From the NCBI GenBank assembly GCA_963696405.1, contig CAVOJY010000007.1, positions 186,001-250,000 of the forward strand: a stretch of 64,000 bases of DNA, read 5' to 3'. The notes beneath the pieces were generated by a model. It was given only the letters and a program-made list of their open reading frames with translations. It had not been told where the DNA came from and searched no databases. Every line of letters starts with the position of its first letter. Positions within the stretch are counted from its first letter, which is position 1. This stretch comes from CAVOJY01 sp963696405. Lineage in GTDB: Bacteria > Chloroflexota > Limnocylindria > Limnocylindrales > CSP1-4. Made by a program: the position numbers and the translations under genes. Positions 8,821-17,338 of this stretch are shown piece after piece.

Positions 8821-8911
8821 GGGCCTTCCCCATCGAGGAGCCCGACCCGCGGGCGGGCGCCGACGTTGCAGGCAGCTCCGAGATGAGCCGGCCGGAACGC
8901 GGCTGAGCGTG

Positions 8912-8936
8912 ACGCCCGCTTCGGATGGGCGTTTCT
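8912..8936 (+). terminator. Terminator-like hairpin
   Basis: A stem of ACGCCC and GGGCGT with a short loop containing CTTCGG is followed directly by TTTCT on the plus strand. No plus-strand gene ends nearby (hisA ends 900 bp upstream). It may end antisense or read-through transcription. Confidence 0.4.
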
Positions 8937-8992
8937 CGAGGCTCTCCTTCGCCCGCTGCCTGCCGGCCTCTGACCAGGCGATACCTTGCGGA

Positions 8993-9028
8993 CCCCGGCC
9001 GTGCCTGGGACGCCCACCAGGCGGGCAC
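8993..9028 (-). repeat. Dispersed 36-bp repeat, copy A
   Basis: On the minus strand it contains GCCTGGTGGGCGTCCCAGGC, preceded by GTGCCC and followed by ACGGCCGGGG. Related copies lie at 51814-51849 and 51596-51628, again in intergenic DNA. Confidence 0.55.
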
Positions 9029-9053
9029 CGCTCGCGCGACCCGCCGCGACCCG

Positions 9054-9212
9054 GCGCGGCCCGGGGCGGTGGGGCCAGCAGTCACGGGGTGCGTCCGGGC
9101 CGGGGGGGCGCAGCGGGTGGGGCCTGGGAGTTGCGCGGCCCGGGGCGGTGGGGCCAGCAGTCACGGGGTGCGTCCGGGCCGGGGGGGCGCAGCGGGGTGG
9201 GGCCTGGGAGTT
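9054..9212 (+). repeat. Tandem duplication, 79/80-bp unit
   Basis: Two copies (9054-9132 and 9133-9212) are identical except for one extra G in the second, and each begins GCGCGGCCCGGGGCGGTGGG. The start of a third copy follows at 9213. It is non-coding. Confidence 0.85.
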
Positions 9213-9229
9213 GCGCGGCCTGGTCGGCT

Positions 9230-9350
9230 TGCAGCCCGGCGGCCCCAGCCCGACTGGGCCCAGCGCGAACGCGATCCAGCCCGACGCGGCTGCAGCCCGG
9301 CGGCCCCAGCCCGACTGGGCCCAGCGCGAACGCGATCCAGCCCGACGCGG
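9230..9350 (+). repeat. Tandem duplication, 61-bp unit
   Basis: Two near-perfect copies (9230-9290 and 9291-9350) begin TGCAGCCCGGCGGCCCCAGC and end near CCAGCCCGACGCGG. The array directly follows the 79/80-bp duplication. Confidence 0.85.
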
Positions 9351-9372
9351 TCCAGCCCGACTCCGCTCGCCC

Positions 9373-9389
9373 CCGGACCCCGGGTCCGG
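9373..9389 (-). terminator. GC-rich palindrome after the EF-G-like gene
   Basis: CCGGACCC and GGGTCCGG flank a single base, about 20 bp beyond the stop of the minus-strand EF-G-like gene. It could fold as a short hairpin in the transcript tail. There is no U-tract. Confidence 0.3.
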
Positions 9390-9409
9390 ACCCCGGCCCC
9401 GGCTCCGGG

Positions 9410-11494
9410 TCAGCTCTTGGCGGCCTCGAGCTCCTTCTTGTGGACGTCGATCACCTTCTGAGCGATGTGCGCGGGGACCTCCTCGTAGTGGTCCACCGTG
9501 GCCTTGAACGTCCCGCGACCAGCGGTGAGGGCGCGCAGCTCGGTCGCGTAGGTGGACATCTCGGCCTGCGGCACGTGCGCCCGGACGACCTGCAGGCCGC
9601 CGTCGGCGCTGTCCATCCCGAGGACACGGCCGCGCCGCGTGTTGAGGTCGCGGTTGACGTCGCCCATGTAGTGCTCGGAAACCCGCACCTCGACGTCCAT
9701 GATCGGCTCGAGGAGGACCGGGTTCGCGTCCAGCAGGCCCTTCTTCGCGGCCTGGGTTGCGGCAAGCCGGAAGGACAGCTCGTCCGAGTCCACGGTGTGG
9801 AACGAGCCGTCATAGAGGGTCGCCTTGAAATCCACGACTGGGTAGCCCGCCAGGACGCCGTGCGCGGCCACGTCCCGGACGCCCTTCTCGACACCAGGGA
9901 AGAACTGCTTCGGCACGACACCGCCGACGACCTTCTCAGTGAACTCGACGCCGCCCCCGGGGTTGGCCTGGATCTCGAGCCAGACGTGGCCGAACTGGCC
10001 GTGGCCGCCGGTCTGCTTCTTGTGCCGGCCTTCCACCTGGGTACGGCCGCGGATCGTCTCGCGGTACGGGATGCGTGGCGGGTGCGTCACGACGGCGGCC
10101 CCGAACTTGCGCTTCAGGCGCTCGACCAGCACGGCCACCTGGTTCTCGCCGATCGACCAGAGCAGCTGCTCTCCGGTCTCCGTCTGCCGCTCGACGCGGA
10201 CGGTGGGCTCCTCCTCGAGCATGCGCCCCAGCGCCTGGCCCATCTTGTCCATGTCGGCTTTCGTCTGCGGCTCCACGGCTATAGGCAAGGTCGGTTCGGG
10301 AAACCTGATGGGCGGGAGAACGAGAGGCTTCTCCCGGGTGGTGAGTGTGTCGCCGGTCAGCGTGGCCTGCAGCTTGGCCACGGCCGCGATCTCGCCCGCG
10401 CGGATCTCCCCGACCGCCTCCTGGTCCTTGCCGTGGAGGAACAGCACCTGGCCCACGCGCTCCTGCTCACCGCGGACCGGGTTCCAGACGGCGATCTGGC
10501 TTTTCAGCGTGCCCCCGTACACGCGGAAGTACGTGAGCTTCCCGACGAACGGGTCGGCCGTGGTCTTGAACACCTGGAGAAGGAGCGGGCCGGCAGGATC
10601 CGGGGCGATCGGCACCTCCGATTTCGACACCGGATCGGTGGCGACGATCGGACCGCGGTCCACGGGGGAGGGGAGGTACGAAACGATCGCGTCGAGGACG
10701 CCCCGGACCCCGATGTCGTGGTTGGCCGCGACGGCCACGACCGGCACGACCAGCCGCTGGCGCACCGCCGCTCGCACACAAGCCCGCAGCTCGTCGTCGG
10801 TGATCTCTTCGCCCTCGAGGTACTTCGTCATGACGTCGTCGTCGGCCTCGGAGGCGGCCTCGATGAGCTGCTCGCGGCGGCGGGCCACCTCGTCGGCCAG
10901 GTCGGCCGGCACGTCGCCCTCCGTCACCTTCTCACCCTGCCAGATGAAGGCGCGCCTGCCGACGAGGTCAACGTAGCCGCGGAAATGATCGGCCGAGCCG
11001 ATTGCCAGGTGGAGCGGCGCCACCCGGTTCCCGAAGCGGGCCCGCAGCCGATCCACGGCCTGTCCCGGGTCGGCGTTCTCGCGCTCGCAGCGGGTGACGA
11101 CGATCAGGGCGGGGAGGCCGCGCTCCTCTGCAAGGCGATAGGCGACCTCGGTCCCCGCGCCGACCTCGTCTGAGGCGTCGGCAGTGAGCACGGCCGCGTC
11201 GGCCGCCGCGAAGCCCTGGATCACCTCGCCGACGAAGTCGGCGTACCCGGGCGTGTCCACCAGCGTCACGCGATGGTCGGCGTACTCGAGGGAGGCGACC
11301 GCGAGCGACAGGGAGAGCTTGCGCCGCTGCTCCTCCGGCTCGAAATCGAGGCTGGCTGTCCCGTCATCGACCCTGCCGATCCGGTTGATGGCGCCCGCGG
11401 CATGCAGCATGTGCTCGGCGAGCGTGGTCTTCCCGGTGCCGGCGTGACCGGCCAGGACGACGTTGCGCAGACGGGGCAGTTCGACGCTCTTCAT
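9410..11494 (-). CDS. Elongation factor G-like translational GTPase
   Basis: 694 residues with the EF-G domain order: GTPase, domain II, III, IV (PYRETIRGRTQVEGRHKKQT), V (EPIMDVEVRVSEHYMGDV). It resembles the EF-G2/FusA2-like class rather than the canonical ribosomal EF-G, which would normally lie in the str operon. G1 is GHAGTGKTT (residues 16-24) and G3 is DTPG (80-83). The guanine-specificity box NKxD is replaced by TRCE (134-137), unusual for a working GTPase. The ATG at 11494 gives the normal EF-G length. The function of this class is poorly known. It diverges from yebC. Confidence 0.9.
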   Translation of the reverse strand: MKSVELPRLRNVVLAGHAGTGKTTLAEHMLHAAGAINRIGRVDDGTASLDFEPEEQRRKLSLSLAVASLEYADHRVTLVDTPGYADFVGEVIQGFAAADAAVLTADASDEVGAGTEVAYRLAEERGLPALIVVTRCERENADPGQAVDRLRARFGNRVAPLHLAIGSADHFRGYVDLVGRRAFIWQGEKVTEGDVPADLADEVARRREQLIEAASEADDDVMTKYLEGEEITDDELRACVRAAVRQRLVVPVVAVAANHDIGVRGVLDAIVSYLPSPVDRGPIVATDPVSKSEVPIAPDPAGPLLLQVFKTTADPFVGKLTYFRVYGGTLKSQIAVWNPVRGEQERVGQVLFLHGKDQEAVGEIRAGEIAAVAKLQATLTGDTLTTREKPLVLPPIRFPEPTLPIAVEPQTKADMDKMGQALGRMLEEEPTVRVERQTETGEQLLWSIGENQVAVLVERLKRKFGAAVVTHPPRIPYRETIRGRTQVEGRHKKQTGGHGQFGHVWLEIQANPGGGVEFTEKVVGGVVPKQFFPGVEKGVRDVAAHGVLAGYPVVDFKATLYDGSFHTVDSDELSFRLAATQAAKKGLLDANPVLLEPIMDVEVRVSEHYMGDVNRDLNTRRGRVLGMDSADGGLQVVRAHVPQAEMSTYATELRALTAGRGTFKATVDHYEEVPAHIAQKVIDVHKKELEAAKS

Positions 11495-11583
11495 CGGGCA
11501 GGGACCTTCATGCTGGGGTTTCTGGGCCGCCGTGGCGGTTCGTGGGCACACAGATCCAGGGACGCGTAGCCGGACCATCATAG

Positions 11584-11589
11584 TAGAAT
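11584..11589 (+). promoter_or_regulatory. Candidate -10 box for yebC
   Basis: TAGAAT lies 8 bp before the yebC ATG. If used, transcription would begin at or next to the start codon, giving a leaderless or nearly leaderless mRNA. No clear -35 is visible. Confidence 0.4.
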
Positions 11590-11597
11590 CCGCGCCG

Positions 11598-12347
11598 ATG
11601 TCCGGGCATTCCAAGTGGTCGCAGATCAAGCGCCAGAAGGGCGTCAACGACGCGAAACGCGGTGCTGTCTTCACGAAGGTCTCGCGTGAGATCACGATCG
11701 CGGCTCGGGAAGGTGGCGTCGACCCGGACGGGAACTTCCGTCTGCGGCTCGCCATGGAGAAGGCGCGCTCGGTGAACATGCCCACCGAGAACATCAAGCG
11801 GGCCATCGAGCGGGCAGCCGGAGTCGGGGAAGGGGCCAAGTTCGAGGAGATCGTCTACGAGGGGTACGGCCCCGGGGGCGTGGCGGTCATCGTCGAGGTC
11901 GCCACGGACAACCGCAACCGCACGGCCGCCGACGTCCGGTCCATCTTCACCAAGGCCGGCGGCCAGCTCTCGAGCGCCGGGTCGGTGGCCTGGCAGTTCG
12001 AGCCGCGTGGCGTCATCTCCATCGCCAGGCGCGGGGATGCCGAAGAGATCGCGCTCATGGCGATCGACGCGGGTGCCGAGGACGTGGACACCGATGCCGA
12101 CCCGCTCGAGATCTACACGGCGCCCGCGGACCTCGATCGGGTCCGCCGTGCGCTCGCCGACACGGGTGTCAAGATCGAGTCGGCAGAGCTGTCGATGCAG
12201 GCGAAGAACACGATCGAAGTTGACCTCCCGCGGGCACGCGCGAACCTGCGCCTCATCGAGAACCTCGAGGACCACGACGACGTCCAGCGCGTGACGGCCA
12301 ACTTCGATATCCCGGACGAGATGCTGGCCGAGGCGGCATCGGCGTGA
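11598..12347 (+). CDS. yebC: YebC/PmpR-family protein
   Basis: Cytoplasmic protein of the YebC/PmpR/TACO1 family; family members have been linked to transcription control and to translation of difficult sequences. The signature N-terminus is SGHSKWSQIKRQKGVNDAKR. It is followed by VNMPTENIKRAIERAAG and the EEIVYEGYGPGG stretch. The length is 249 residues, as usual. It precedes ruvC, ruvA and ruvB, the common bacterial order. Confidence 0.96.
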   Translation: MSGHSKWSQIKRQKGVNDAKRGAVFTKVSREITIAAREGGVDPDGNFRLRLAMEKARSVNMPTENIKRAIERAAGVGEGAKFEEIVYEGYGPGGVAVIVEVATDNRNRTAADVRSIFTKAGGQLSSAGSVAWQFEPRGVISIARRGDAEEIALMAIDAGAEDVDTDADPLEIYTAPADLDRVRRALADTGVKIESAELSMQAKNTIEVDLPRARANLRLIENLEDHDDVQRVTANFDIPDEMLAEAASA

Positions 12348-12366
12348 TCGCCGCCACGCAAGCGGC

Positions 12367-12870
12367 GTGACCGAGGAGGCGGTACCCTCGTTGATCATCC
12401 TGGGCATCGATCCCGGCACGGCCGCGACCGGCTTCGGCGTCGTGGAGCGACGTGGATCGCTCCTGCGAGCCATCGACTACGGCTGCATCGAGACCGCACC
12501 CACGGACTCGCTTGCCGAGCGGCTGCTCCAGATCCACGAGGCCATCGCCGAGTTGATCGACACCCACCAGCCGGCATACATCGCCGTGGAGCGGCTCTTC
12601 TTCAACAAGAATGTCCAGACGGCGTTCGCGGTCGGGCAGGCCCGCGGAGCGGTCCTCCTCACGGCTGCGCAGCACGGCCGTCCCGTGCTCGAGTTCACCC
12701 CCAGCGCGGTGAAGATCGCGGTCACCGGGTACGGCCGGGCGCCGAAGGACCAGGTGCAGCGCATGGTGCAGATCGTGCTGGGCCTGCCGGATCTGCCGCG
12801 GCCGGACGACGCCGCCGACGCTCTCGCCATCGCGATCTGCCTCGCGCACACGCACCGCTCGGCCGCCTGA
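12367..12870 (+). CDS. ruvC: Holliday junction resolvase
   Basis: Endonuclease that cuts Holliday junctions in the RuvABC complex. The acidic active site is visible as GIDPGT, VERLFF and PDDAADALAIAI. The length is 167 residues from the GTG at 12367; a TTG nearer the conserved core is an alternative start. It lies 19 bp after yebC and 21 bp before ruvA, so it is probably co-transcribed with both. Confidence 0.95.
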   Translation: MTEEAVPSLIILGIDPGTAATGFGVVERRGSLLRAIDYGCIETAPTDSLAERLLQIHEAIAELIDTHQPAYIAVERLFFNKNVQTAFAVGQARGAVLLTAAQHGRPVLEFTPSAVKIAVTGYGRAPKDQVQRMVQIVLGLPDLPRPDDAADALAIAICLAHTHRSAA

Positions 12871-12891
12871 CCGGGCGAAGAGGAGGATGAC

Positions 12892-13517
12892 GTGATCGCG
12901 TCCCTGGAGGGCACCGTCGGGGCGGTCTCCGCCGATTCGCTTGTCCTCGAGGTGGGGGGCGTGGGCTACCGCGTGTTCGCGGCGCCCTCGGTGCTTGTTG
13001 CGGCGCGGCCGGGGGAGCGGCTCAGGCTGCACACGCACCACCTCGTTCGCGAGGATCTGCAGGCCCTCTACGGGTTCCGCACGAGCGAGGAGCTCGGCTT
13101 CTTCACCCTCCTCATGACGGTCACCGGCGTGGGACCGAAGGTGGCGTTGGCGATCGTGTCGTCGCGCCCGGTCGCAGACCTCCAGCTGGCCATCATGCAG
13201 GCGGACGAGGCGGTGCTCACCGCCGTCCCGGGCGTGGGTAGGCGGCTGGCCGCGCGGATCGTCCTGGAACTGCAGGAGAAGGTAGCGGCGGCCGGGATGG
13301 CCGCGGCAGCGTCCGGCGGCACGACCCCGGCCGCGGGTGCATCGGAAGGCGAGGTCGTGGCGGCCCTGCAGGCCCTTGGCTACTCCCTGGCCGAGGCGCG
13401 TGACGCTGCACGGAGGTCGTTCGCGGCAAGCTCGGCGGCGGCGGGGCACGGGGACCCGCAGCAGCTTCGCTCGAGGACCGCGTCAAGGGCGCGCTGCGCG
13501 CCCTCAGCCGCGAATGA
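12892..13517 (+). CDS. ruvA: Holliday junction DNA helicase subunit RuvA, frameshifted near the C-terminus
   Basis: Tetrameric junction-binding protein that loads RuvB. The OB domain begins IASLEGTVGAVSADSLVLEV. Two helix-hairpin-helix motifs are clear (TVTGVGPKVALAIV, AVPGVGRRLAARIV). Domain III is VVAALQALGYSLAEARDAAR. Between about 13425 and 13470 the frame must shift to give the normal ending LEDRVKGALRALSRE and the stop at 13517; without it the frame runs uselessly into ruvB. One lost base accounts for this. The start is GTG. Confidence 0.9.
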
Positions 13518-13528
13518 GCTTCTTTGTA

Positions 13529-13540
13529 GAACATCTGTTC
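13529..13540. promoter_or_regulatory. LexA/DinR-type SOS box before ruvB
   Basis: GAACATCTGTTC is a perfect match to the Gram-positive LexA core GAAC-N4-GTTC. It lies 33 bp before the ruvB ATG and about 18 bp upstream of the candidate -10 box, overlapping the -35 region. It implies damage-inducible expression of ruvB separately from ruvC-ruvA. Confidence 0.65.
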
Positions 13541-13555
13541 ACCAGTCGCTCGCTC

Positions 13556-13564
13556 TGCTAGACT
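13556..13564 (+). promoter_or_regulatory. Extended -10 promoter for ruvB
   Basis: TGCTAGACT (extended -10) ends 9 bp before the ruvB ATG, so the message would be nearly leaderless. The same element occurs before rpsB and, with one change, rplS. Confidence 0.55.
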
Positions 13565-13573
13565 CCGATCCCG

Positions 13574-14689
13574 ATGGACGGAGCGATGGAGCAGGACGCA
13601 CCGGGGCGCATCGTCGGTCCCGCAGCGCTCGCCCTGGAGGAGGCCGTCGTCGAGACGAGTCTCCGGCCCCGCGTGCTCGCCGAGTACATCGGCCAGGAGA
13701 AGGTCAAGCAGAACCTCTCCATCCTCCTGGCGGCCGCCCGCGGACGAGGGGAGGCGGCCGACCACGTCCTGCTGTACGGGCCGCCCGGCCTCGGCAAGAC
13801 CACGCTCGCCAACATCATCGCCCGCGAACTCGGCGTCAACATCCACACCACGAGCGGCCCCGCGGTCGAGCGCGCCGGTGACCTGGCGGCCGTGCTGACG
13901 AACCTCGAGGAGCGCGACGTCCTGTTCATCGACGAGATCCACCGCCTGAACCGCGCGGTGGAAGAGATCCTCTACCCGGCGATGGAGGACTTCGTCATCG
14001 ACGTCATGCTCGGGAAGGGACCCAGCGCCCGATCGCTTCGGCTCTCCCTGAAGCCGTTCACCGTGGTTGGAGCGACCACGCGGGCAGGGCGGATCAGCTC
14101 GCCCCTCCGGGATCGTTTCGGCGCCGTCTACCGGCTCGACTACTACGACAACGCGGAGCTCGCGACCATCGTGCAGCGTTCCGCGGGCATCCTGGGCGTG
14201 GATATCGACCGCCAGGCCATCGAGGTGCTTGCGCGGCGCGGGCGGGGGACGCCCCGCGTCGTGAACCGGCTTCTGAAACGCGTCCGCGACTACGCCGAGG
14301 TGCACGGGACCGGCCGGATCACGGCGGCCGCCGCGGAGGCCGCGATGCGCGCCATGGACATCGACGACGAGGGGCTCGACACGACGGACCGGCGGCTGCT
14401 GGCGGCCATCGTCCAGAAGTTCGCCTCCGGCCCGGTCGGGGGCGCGGCACTGGCGGCCGTGCTCGGCGAGGAGGCCGAGACCGTCGAGGACGTGTACGAG
14501 CCGTTTCTCCTGCAGCTGGGCTTCCTCGATCGCACCCCGCAGGGCCGCGTGGCCACCGAGCGTGCCCGCGAGCACCTGCGGCGGATGGGCTACGAGATCC
14601 CGCCGCCGCGCCGGCCCGAGCGGGTGGACGCGGGTCTGTGGGACGGTGTCACGGCCGAGGGGCAACGCGCCGAGGACGCGGAGGCGTGA
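13574..14689 (+). CDS. ruvB: Holliday junction branch migration ATPase
   Basis: AAA+ motor of RuvAB. Visible are the N-terminal ETSLRPRVLAEYIGQEKVK, Walker A LYGPPGLGKTTLA, Walker B VLFIDEIHRLN, sensor GATTRAGRISSPLRDRFG and a C-terminal winged helix (EPFLLQLGFLDRTPQGRVAT). The length is 371 residues. The stop overlaps the tgt GTG start (GTGA). Confidence 0.97.
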   Translation: MDGAMEQDAPGRIVGPAALALEEAVVETSLRPRVLAEYIGQEKVKQNLSILLAAARGRGEAADHVLLYGPPGLGKTTLANIIARELGVNIHTTSGPAVERAGDLAAVLTNLEERDVLFIDEIHRLNRAVEEILYPAMEDFVIDVMLGKGPSARSLRLSLKPFTVVGATTRAGRISSPLRDRFGAVYRLDYYDNAELATIVQRSAGILGVDIDRQAIEVLARRGRGTPRVVNRLLKRVRDYAEVHGTGRITAAAAEAAMRAMDIDDEGLDTTDRRLLAAIVQKFASGPVGGAALAAVLGEEAETVEDVYEPFLLQLGFLDRTPQGRVATERAREHLRRMGYEIPPPRRPERVDAGLWDGVTAEGQRAEDAEA

Positions 14690-15942
14690 GCCGGGCGGAC
14701 GGGGAGCCCGTCCCAGCCGTCGAGGCGGGGGCGGCTGGCGTTGCCGTCACGCCTTCGCCATCGCTGCCGCTGGGTTTCGATGTCACGGTTCCCGCCCCGG
14801 CCGACGGCTCGACCCGTGCCCGGGCCGGGCGCCTGGTGCTCCCGCACGGAGTGGTGGAGACGCCGATGTTCATGCCCGTCGGCACGAACGCGACGGTCAA
14901 GGCGCTCGACCCCGACGACCTCGACGATGTCGGCGCGCAGATCATCCTGGCCAACACGTACCACCTCTACCTGCGTCCCGGTCACGAGCGGATCCGCGCA
15001 CTCGGCGGACTGCACCGGTTCATGGGCTGGGACCGCCCGATCCTCACCGACTCGGGTGGGTTCCAGGTCGTCAGCCTCACCGAACTGCGCTCGATCGACG
15101 ACGAGGCGGCGACGTTCCGCTCGCACCTCGACGGCTCGCTTCACCGCTTCACGCCGGAGCTCTCGATCGAGGTGCAGGAAGCGCTCGGCGCGGACGTGGC
15201 CGTCGCCTTCGATCAACCCGTGCCGCCACACGCTTCGACACGGGCGGAAGTGAGGGAGGCGGTCCGGCGGACGGAGTCGTGGGCCGTGCGGTCGCTGGAG
15301 GCCCACCGGCGAGCGGACCAGGCGCTCTTCGGCATCGTCCAGGGCGGTCTCGAGGCCGACCTCCGGGCGAGCGCAACGGAGCGGATCCGGGCCCTGCCGT
15401 TCGATGGGATCTGCATCGGCGGCCTTGCCGGCGACGAGACGCCCGCGCAGCGGGCGGCGGTGCTCGACGTCGTGGTGCCGCTGCTGGCCGGCGACCCCAG
15501 GCCGCGGTACCTCATGGGACTGGGTTCGCCCGCCGACATGCTCGAGGCGGTCCACCGCGGGGTGGACCTGTTCGATTCGGTGCTCCCGGCGCGTGTCGCC
15601 CGCAACGGCACGCTGTGGGTGCCCGGCGGCAAGCTCAACATGCGCAATGCCCGTTACGTCGACGATCCCGGCCCTGTCCAGGATGGCTGCCCGTGCCGCC
15701 TCTGCCGGCGGTTCTCGCGCGCCTATCTCGCGCACCTCTTCCGGGCCGGGGAACTTCTCGCGTACCGGCTCGCAACTTGTCACAACCTGACCTTCACCCT
15801 AGACTTCATGGGGCGCATCCGGCGAGCGCTCGCCGCCGGCACATTCCTCGAGTTCACGCGTGAGCAGGCACGTTCCCATGCCCCGGATGCGTCGCTCGCC
15901 CGTCATGTGAGTGACGGGCGAGCCGGTGCGGAGGGGGAGTGA
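14686..15942 (+). CDS. tgt: tRNA-guanine transglycosylase
   Basis: Inserts preQ1 at position 34 of GUN-anticodon tRNAs in the queuosine pathway. The GTG at 14686 overlaps the ruvB stop. TIM-barrel landmarks are ILTDSGGFQVVSL, GIVQGGLEADLR, YLMGLGSPADMLEAV and the nucleophile loop FDSVLPARVARNGTLW. Zinc ligands appear as CPCRLC plus a downstream TCHNL. The usual FDECxP-type loop is changed to FDQPVPPHAS. The length is 418 residues. queA is not adjacent, although it often accompanies tgt. Confidence 0.93.
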   Translation: MSRADGEPVPAVEAGAAGVAVTPSPSLPLGFDVTVPAPADGSTRARAGRLVLPHGVVETPMFMPVGTNATVKALDPDDLDDVGAQIILANTYHLYLRPGHERIRALGGLHRFMGWDRPILTDSGGFQVVSLTELRSIDDEAATFRSHLDGSLHRFTPELSIEVQEALGADVAVAFDQPVPPHASTRAEVREAVRRTESWAVRSLEAHRRADQALFGIVQGGLEADLRASATERIRALPFDGICIGGLAGDETPAQRAAVLDVVVPLLAGDPRPRYLMGLGSPADMLEAVHRGVDLFDSVLPARVARNGTLWVPGGKLNMRNARYVDDPGPVQDGCPCRLCRRFSRAYLAHLFRAGELLAYRLATCHNLTFTLDFMGRIRRALAAGTFLEFTREQARSHAPDASLARHVSDGRAGAEGE

Positions 15943-16003
15943 AGTCATAGGCAAGTGACACCGTCTAAGGTGACGGTGGCGACGCGGAGGCGGAGAGACG
16001 ACG

Positions 16004-16162
16004 ATGGCAACCAAGAACCGTCCCCACCGCGAACCGAAGAAGAAGCCGAAGTCGGCACCGGCCAGACCGGTCATCCAGCCGCTCGAAGCTCCTCCGCCGA
16101 CCGTGGAGGTCATCAAGCCCCGGCGCAAGCCGCGTGAGCTGGAGGAACCCGAGGCGGAATAG
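16004..16162 (+). CDS. Small Lys/Arg/Pro-rich protein of unknown function
   Basis: A 52-residue frame, ATG at 16004, with GGAGAG 7 nt upstream. It is strongly basic and proline-rich (PHREPKKKPKSAPARP, then VIKPRRKPRELEEPEAE). It ends 39 bp before recA in the same orientation. No family is recognised. A CACCGT/ACGGTG inverted repeat lies just upstream (15959-15978). It could be real or chance; size and position make it easy to miss. Confidence 0.45.
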   Translation: MATKNRPHREPKKKPKSAPARPVIQPLEAPPPTVEVIKPRRKPRELEEPEAE

Positions 16163-16201
16163 CGGCCGGCCCCTCGGCGTACCTGGAAGGAGACGTTCGG
16201 C

Positions 16202-17293
16202 ATGGCCACCACAGGGCCCGGTCAGGCGACCGGCGCAGGACGGGCGGGGGGCGAAGTCCCGGCAGATCGGGTCGCGGGCGAGCGCGCGAGGGCCGTCGAC
16301 GCGGCGATCCTCGCCATCGAGAAGCAGTTCGGGCGCGGCTCGATCATGAAGCTCGGGTCGGCCGAACGTCAGCAGGTGGACTCCATCCCGACGGGTTCGA
16401 TCGCGCTCGACCTGGCGATCGGCGTCGGAGGCATCCCCCGGGGCCGCGTCACCGAGATCTTCGGCCCTGAGTCGTCGGGCAAGACGACGCTCGCCCAGCA
16501 CGTCCTGGCGGAGGGGCAGAAGCGCGGAGGCGTCGTCGCGTTCATCGACGTGGAGCACGCCCTTGACCCGGGCTATGCCCGCGCGTGCGGCGTCAATGTC
16601 GACGAACTCCTCGTGAGCCAGCCGGATACCGGCGAGCAGGCGCTGGAGATCACCGAGACGCTCATCCGCTCGTCGGGCATCGACTGCGTCGTCGTCGACT
16701 CCGTCGCGGCGCTCGTGCCGCGCGCCGAGATCGAGGGGGAGATGGGCGACTCCTTCATGGGCGTCCAGGCGCGTCTCATGAGCCAGGCCCTCCGCAAGCT
16801 CACCGGCGCCGTCAGCCGGTCGAACACGGCCCTCGTCTTCACGAACCAGCTCCGCGAGAAGATCGGGGTCATGTTCGGGAACCCCGAGACGACCCCCGGG
16901 GGCCGGGCCCTCAAGTTCTACTCGAGCCTGCGCCTCGACATTCGCCGCATCGAAACCATCAAGTCCGGCACAGACCCGATCGGCAGCCGCATCCGCGTCA
17001 AGGTCGTGAAGAACAAGCTGGCCCCGCCGTTCCGGGTCGCCGAGTTCGACATCATGTACGGGACCGGGATCTCACGCGAAGGGGGGCTCCTCGACGTCGG
17101 CGTGGCCACCGAGGTCGTGGACAAGACCGGTGCGTGGTTCACCTACGGGGAGACCCGGCTTGGGCAGGGGAGGGAGGCCGCGAAGGAGTTCCTGCGCCAG
17201 AACCGGGACCTGGCCGACCGGATCGAGGTTGACATCCGGGCGAAGGTGACGACGATCCGCCTGCCGGTCGAGGGGATCTCGGAGGCGGAGTAG
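16202..17293 (+). CDS. recA: Recombinase RecA
   Basis: Strand-exchange ATPase and LexA co-protease. The sequence shows FGPESSGKTTLA (Walker A), VVDSVAALVPRAEIEGEMGD, the L2 region TNQLREKIGVMFGNPETTPG and RALKFYSSLRLDIRR. The length is 363 residues. A ribosome site (GGAAGGAGA) precedes the ATG. I see no GAAC-N4-GTTC box directly upstream, in contrast to ruvB. recX follows. Confidence 0.98.
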   Translation: MATTGPGQATGAGRAGGEVPADRVAGERARAVDAAILAIEKQFGRGSIMKLGSAERQQVDSIPTGSIALDLAIGVGGIPRGRVTEIFGPESSGKTTLAQHVLAEGQKRGGVVAFIDVEHALDPGYARACGVNVDELLVSQPDTGEQALEITETLIRSSGIDCVVVDSVAALVPRAEIEGEMGDSFMGVQARLMSQALRKLTGAVSRSNTALVFTNQLREKIGVMFGNPETTPGGRALKFYSSLRLDIRRIETIKSGTDPIGSRIRVKVVKNKLAPPFRVAEFDIMYGTGISREGGLLDVGVATEVVDKTGAWFTYGETRLGQGREAAKEFLRQNRDLADRIEVDIRAKVTTIRLPVEGISEAE

Positions 17294-17338
17294 GCCGGCT
17301 GCGGTCCCGCCGGCGGGTTTGCACGGGACCGGGCTGCG

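Larger units (their letters stand above)
8779..9409. other. 631-bp non-coding spacer
   Basis: This spacer lies between the divergent XRE gene and the 3' end of the EF-G-like gene. It holds the XRE operator repeat, a plus-strand terminator-like hairpin, one copy of a dispersed 36-bp repeat, two tandem duplications (79/80 bp and 61 bp) and a hairpin after the EF-G-like stop. Open frames through it are GC-driven and Pro/Gly/Arg-rich, and I see no credible gene. Confidence 0.6.
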
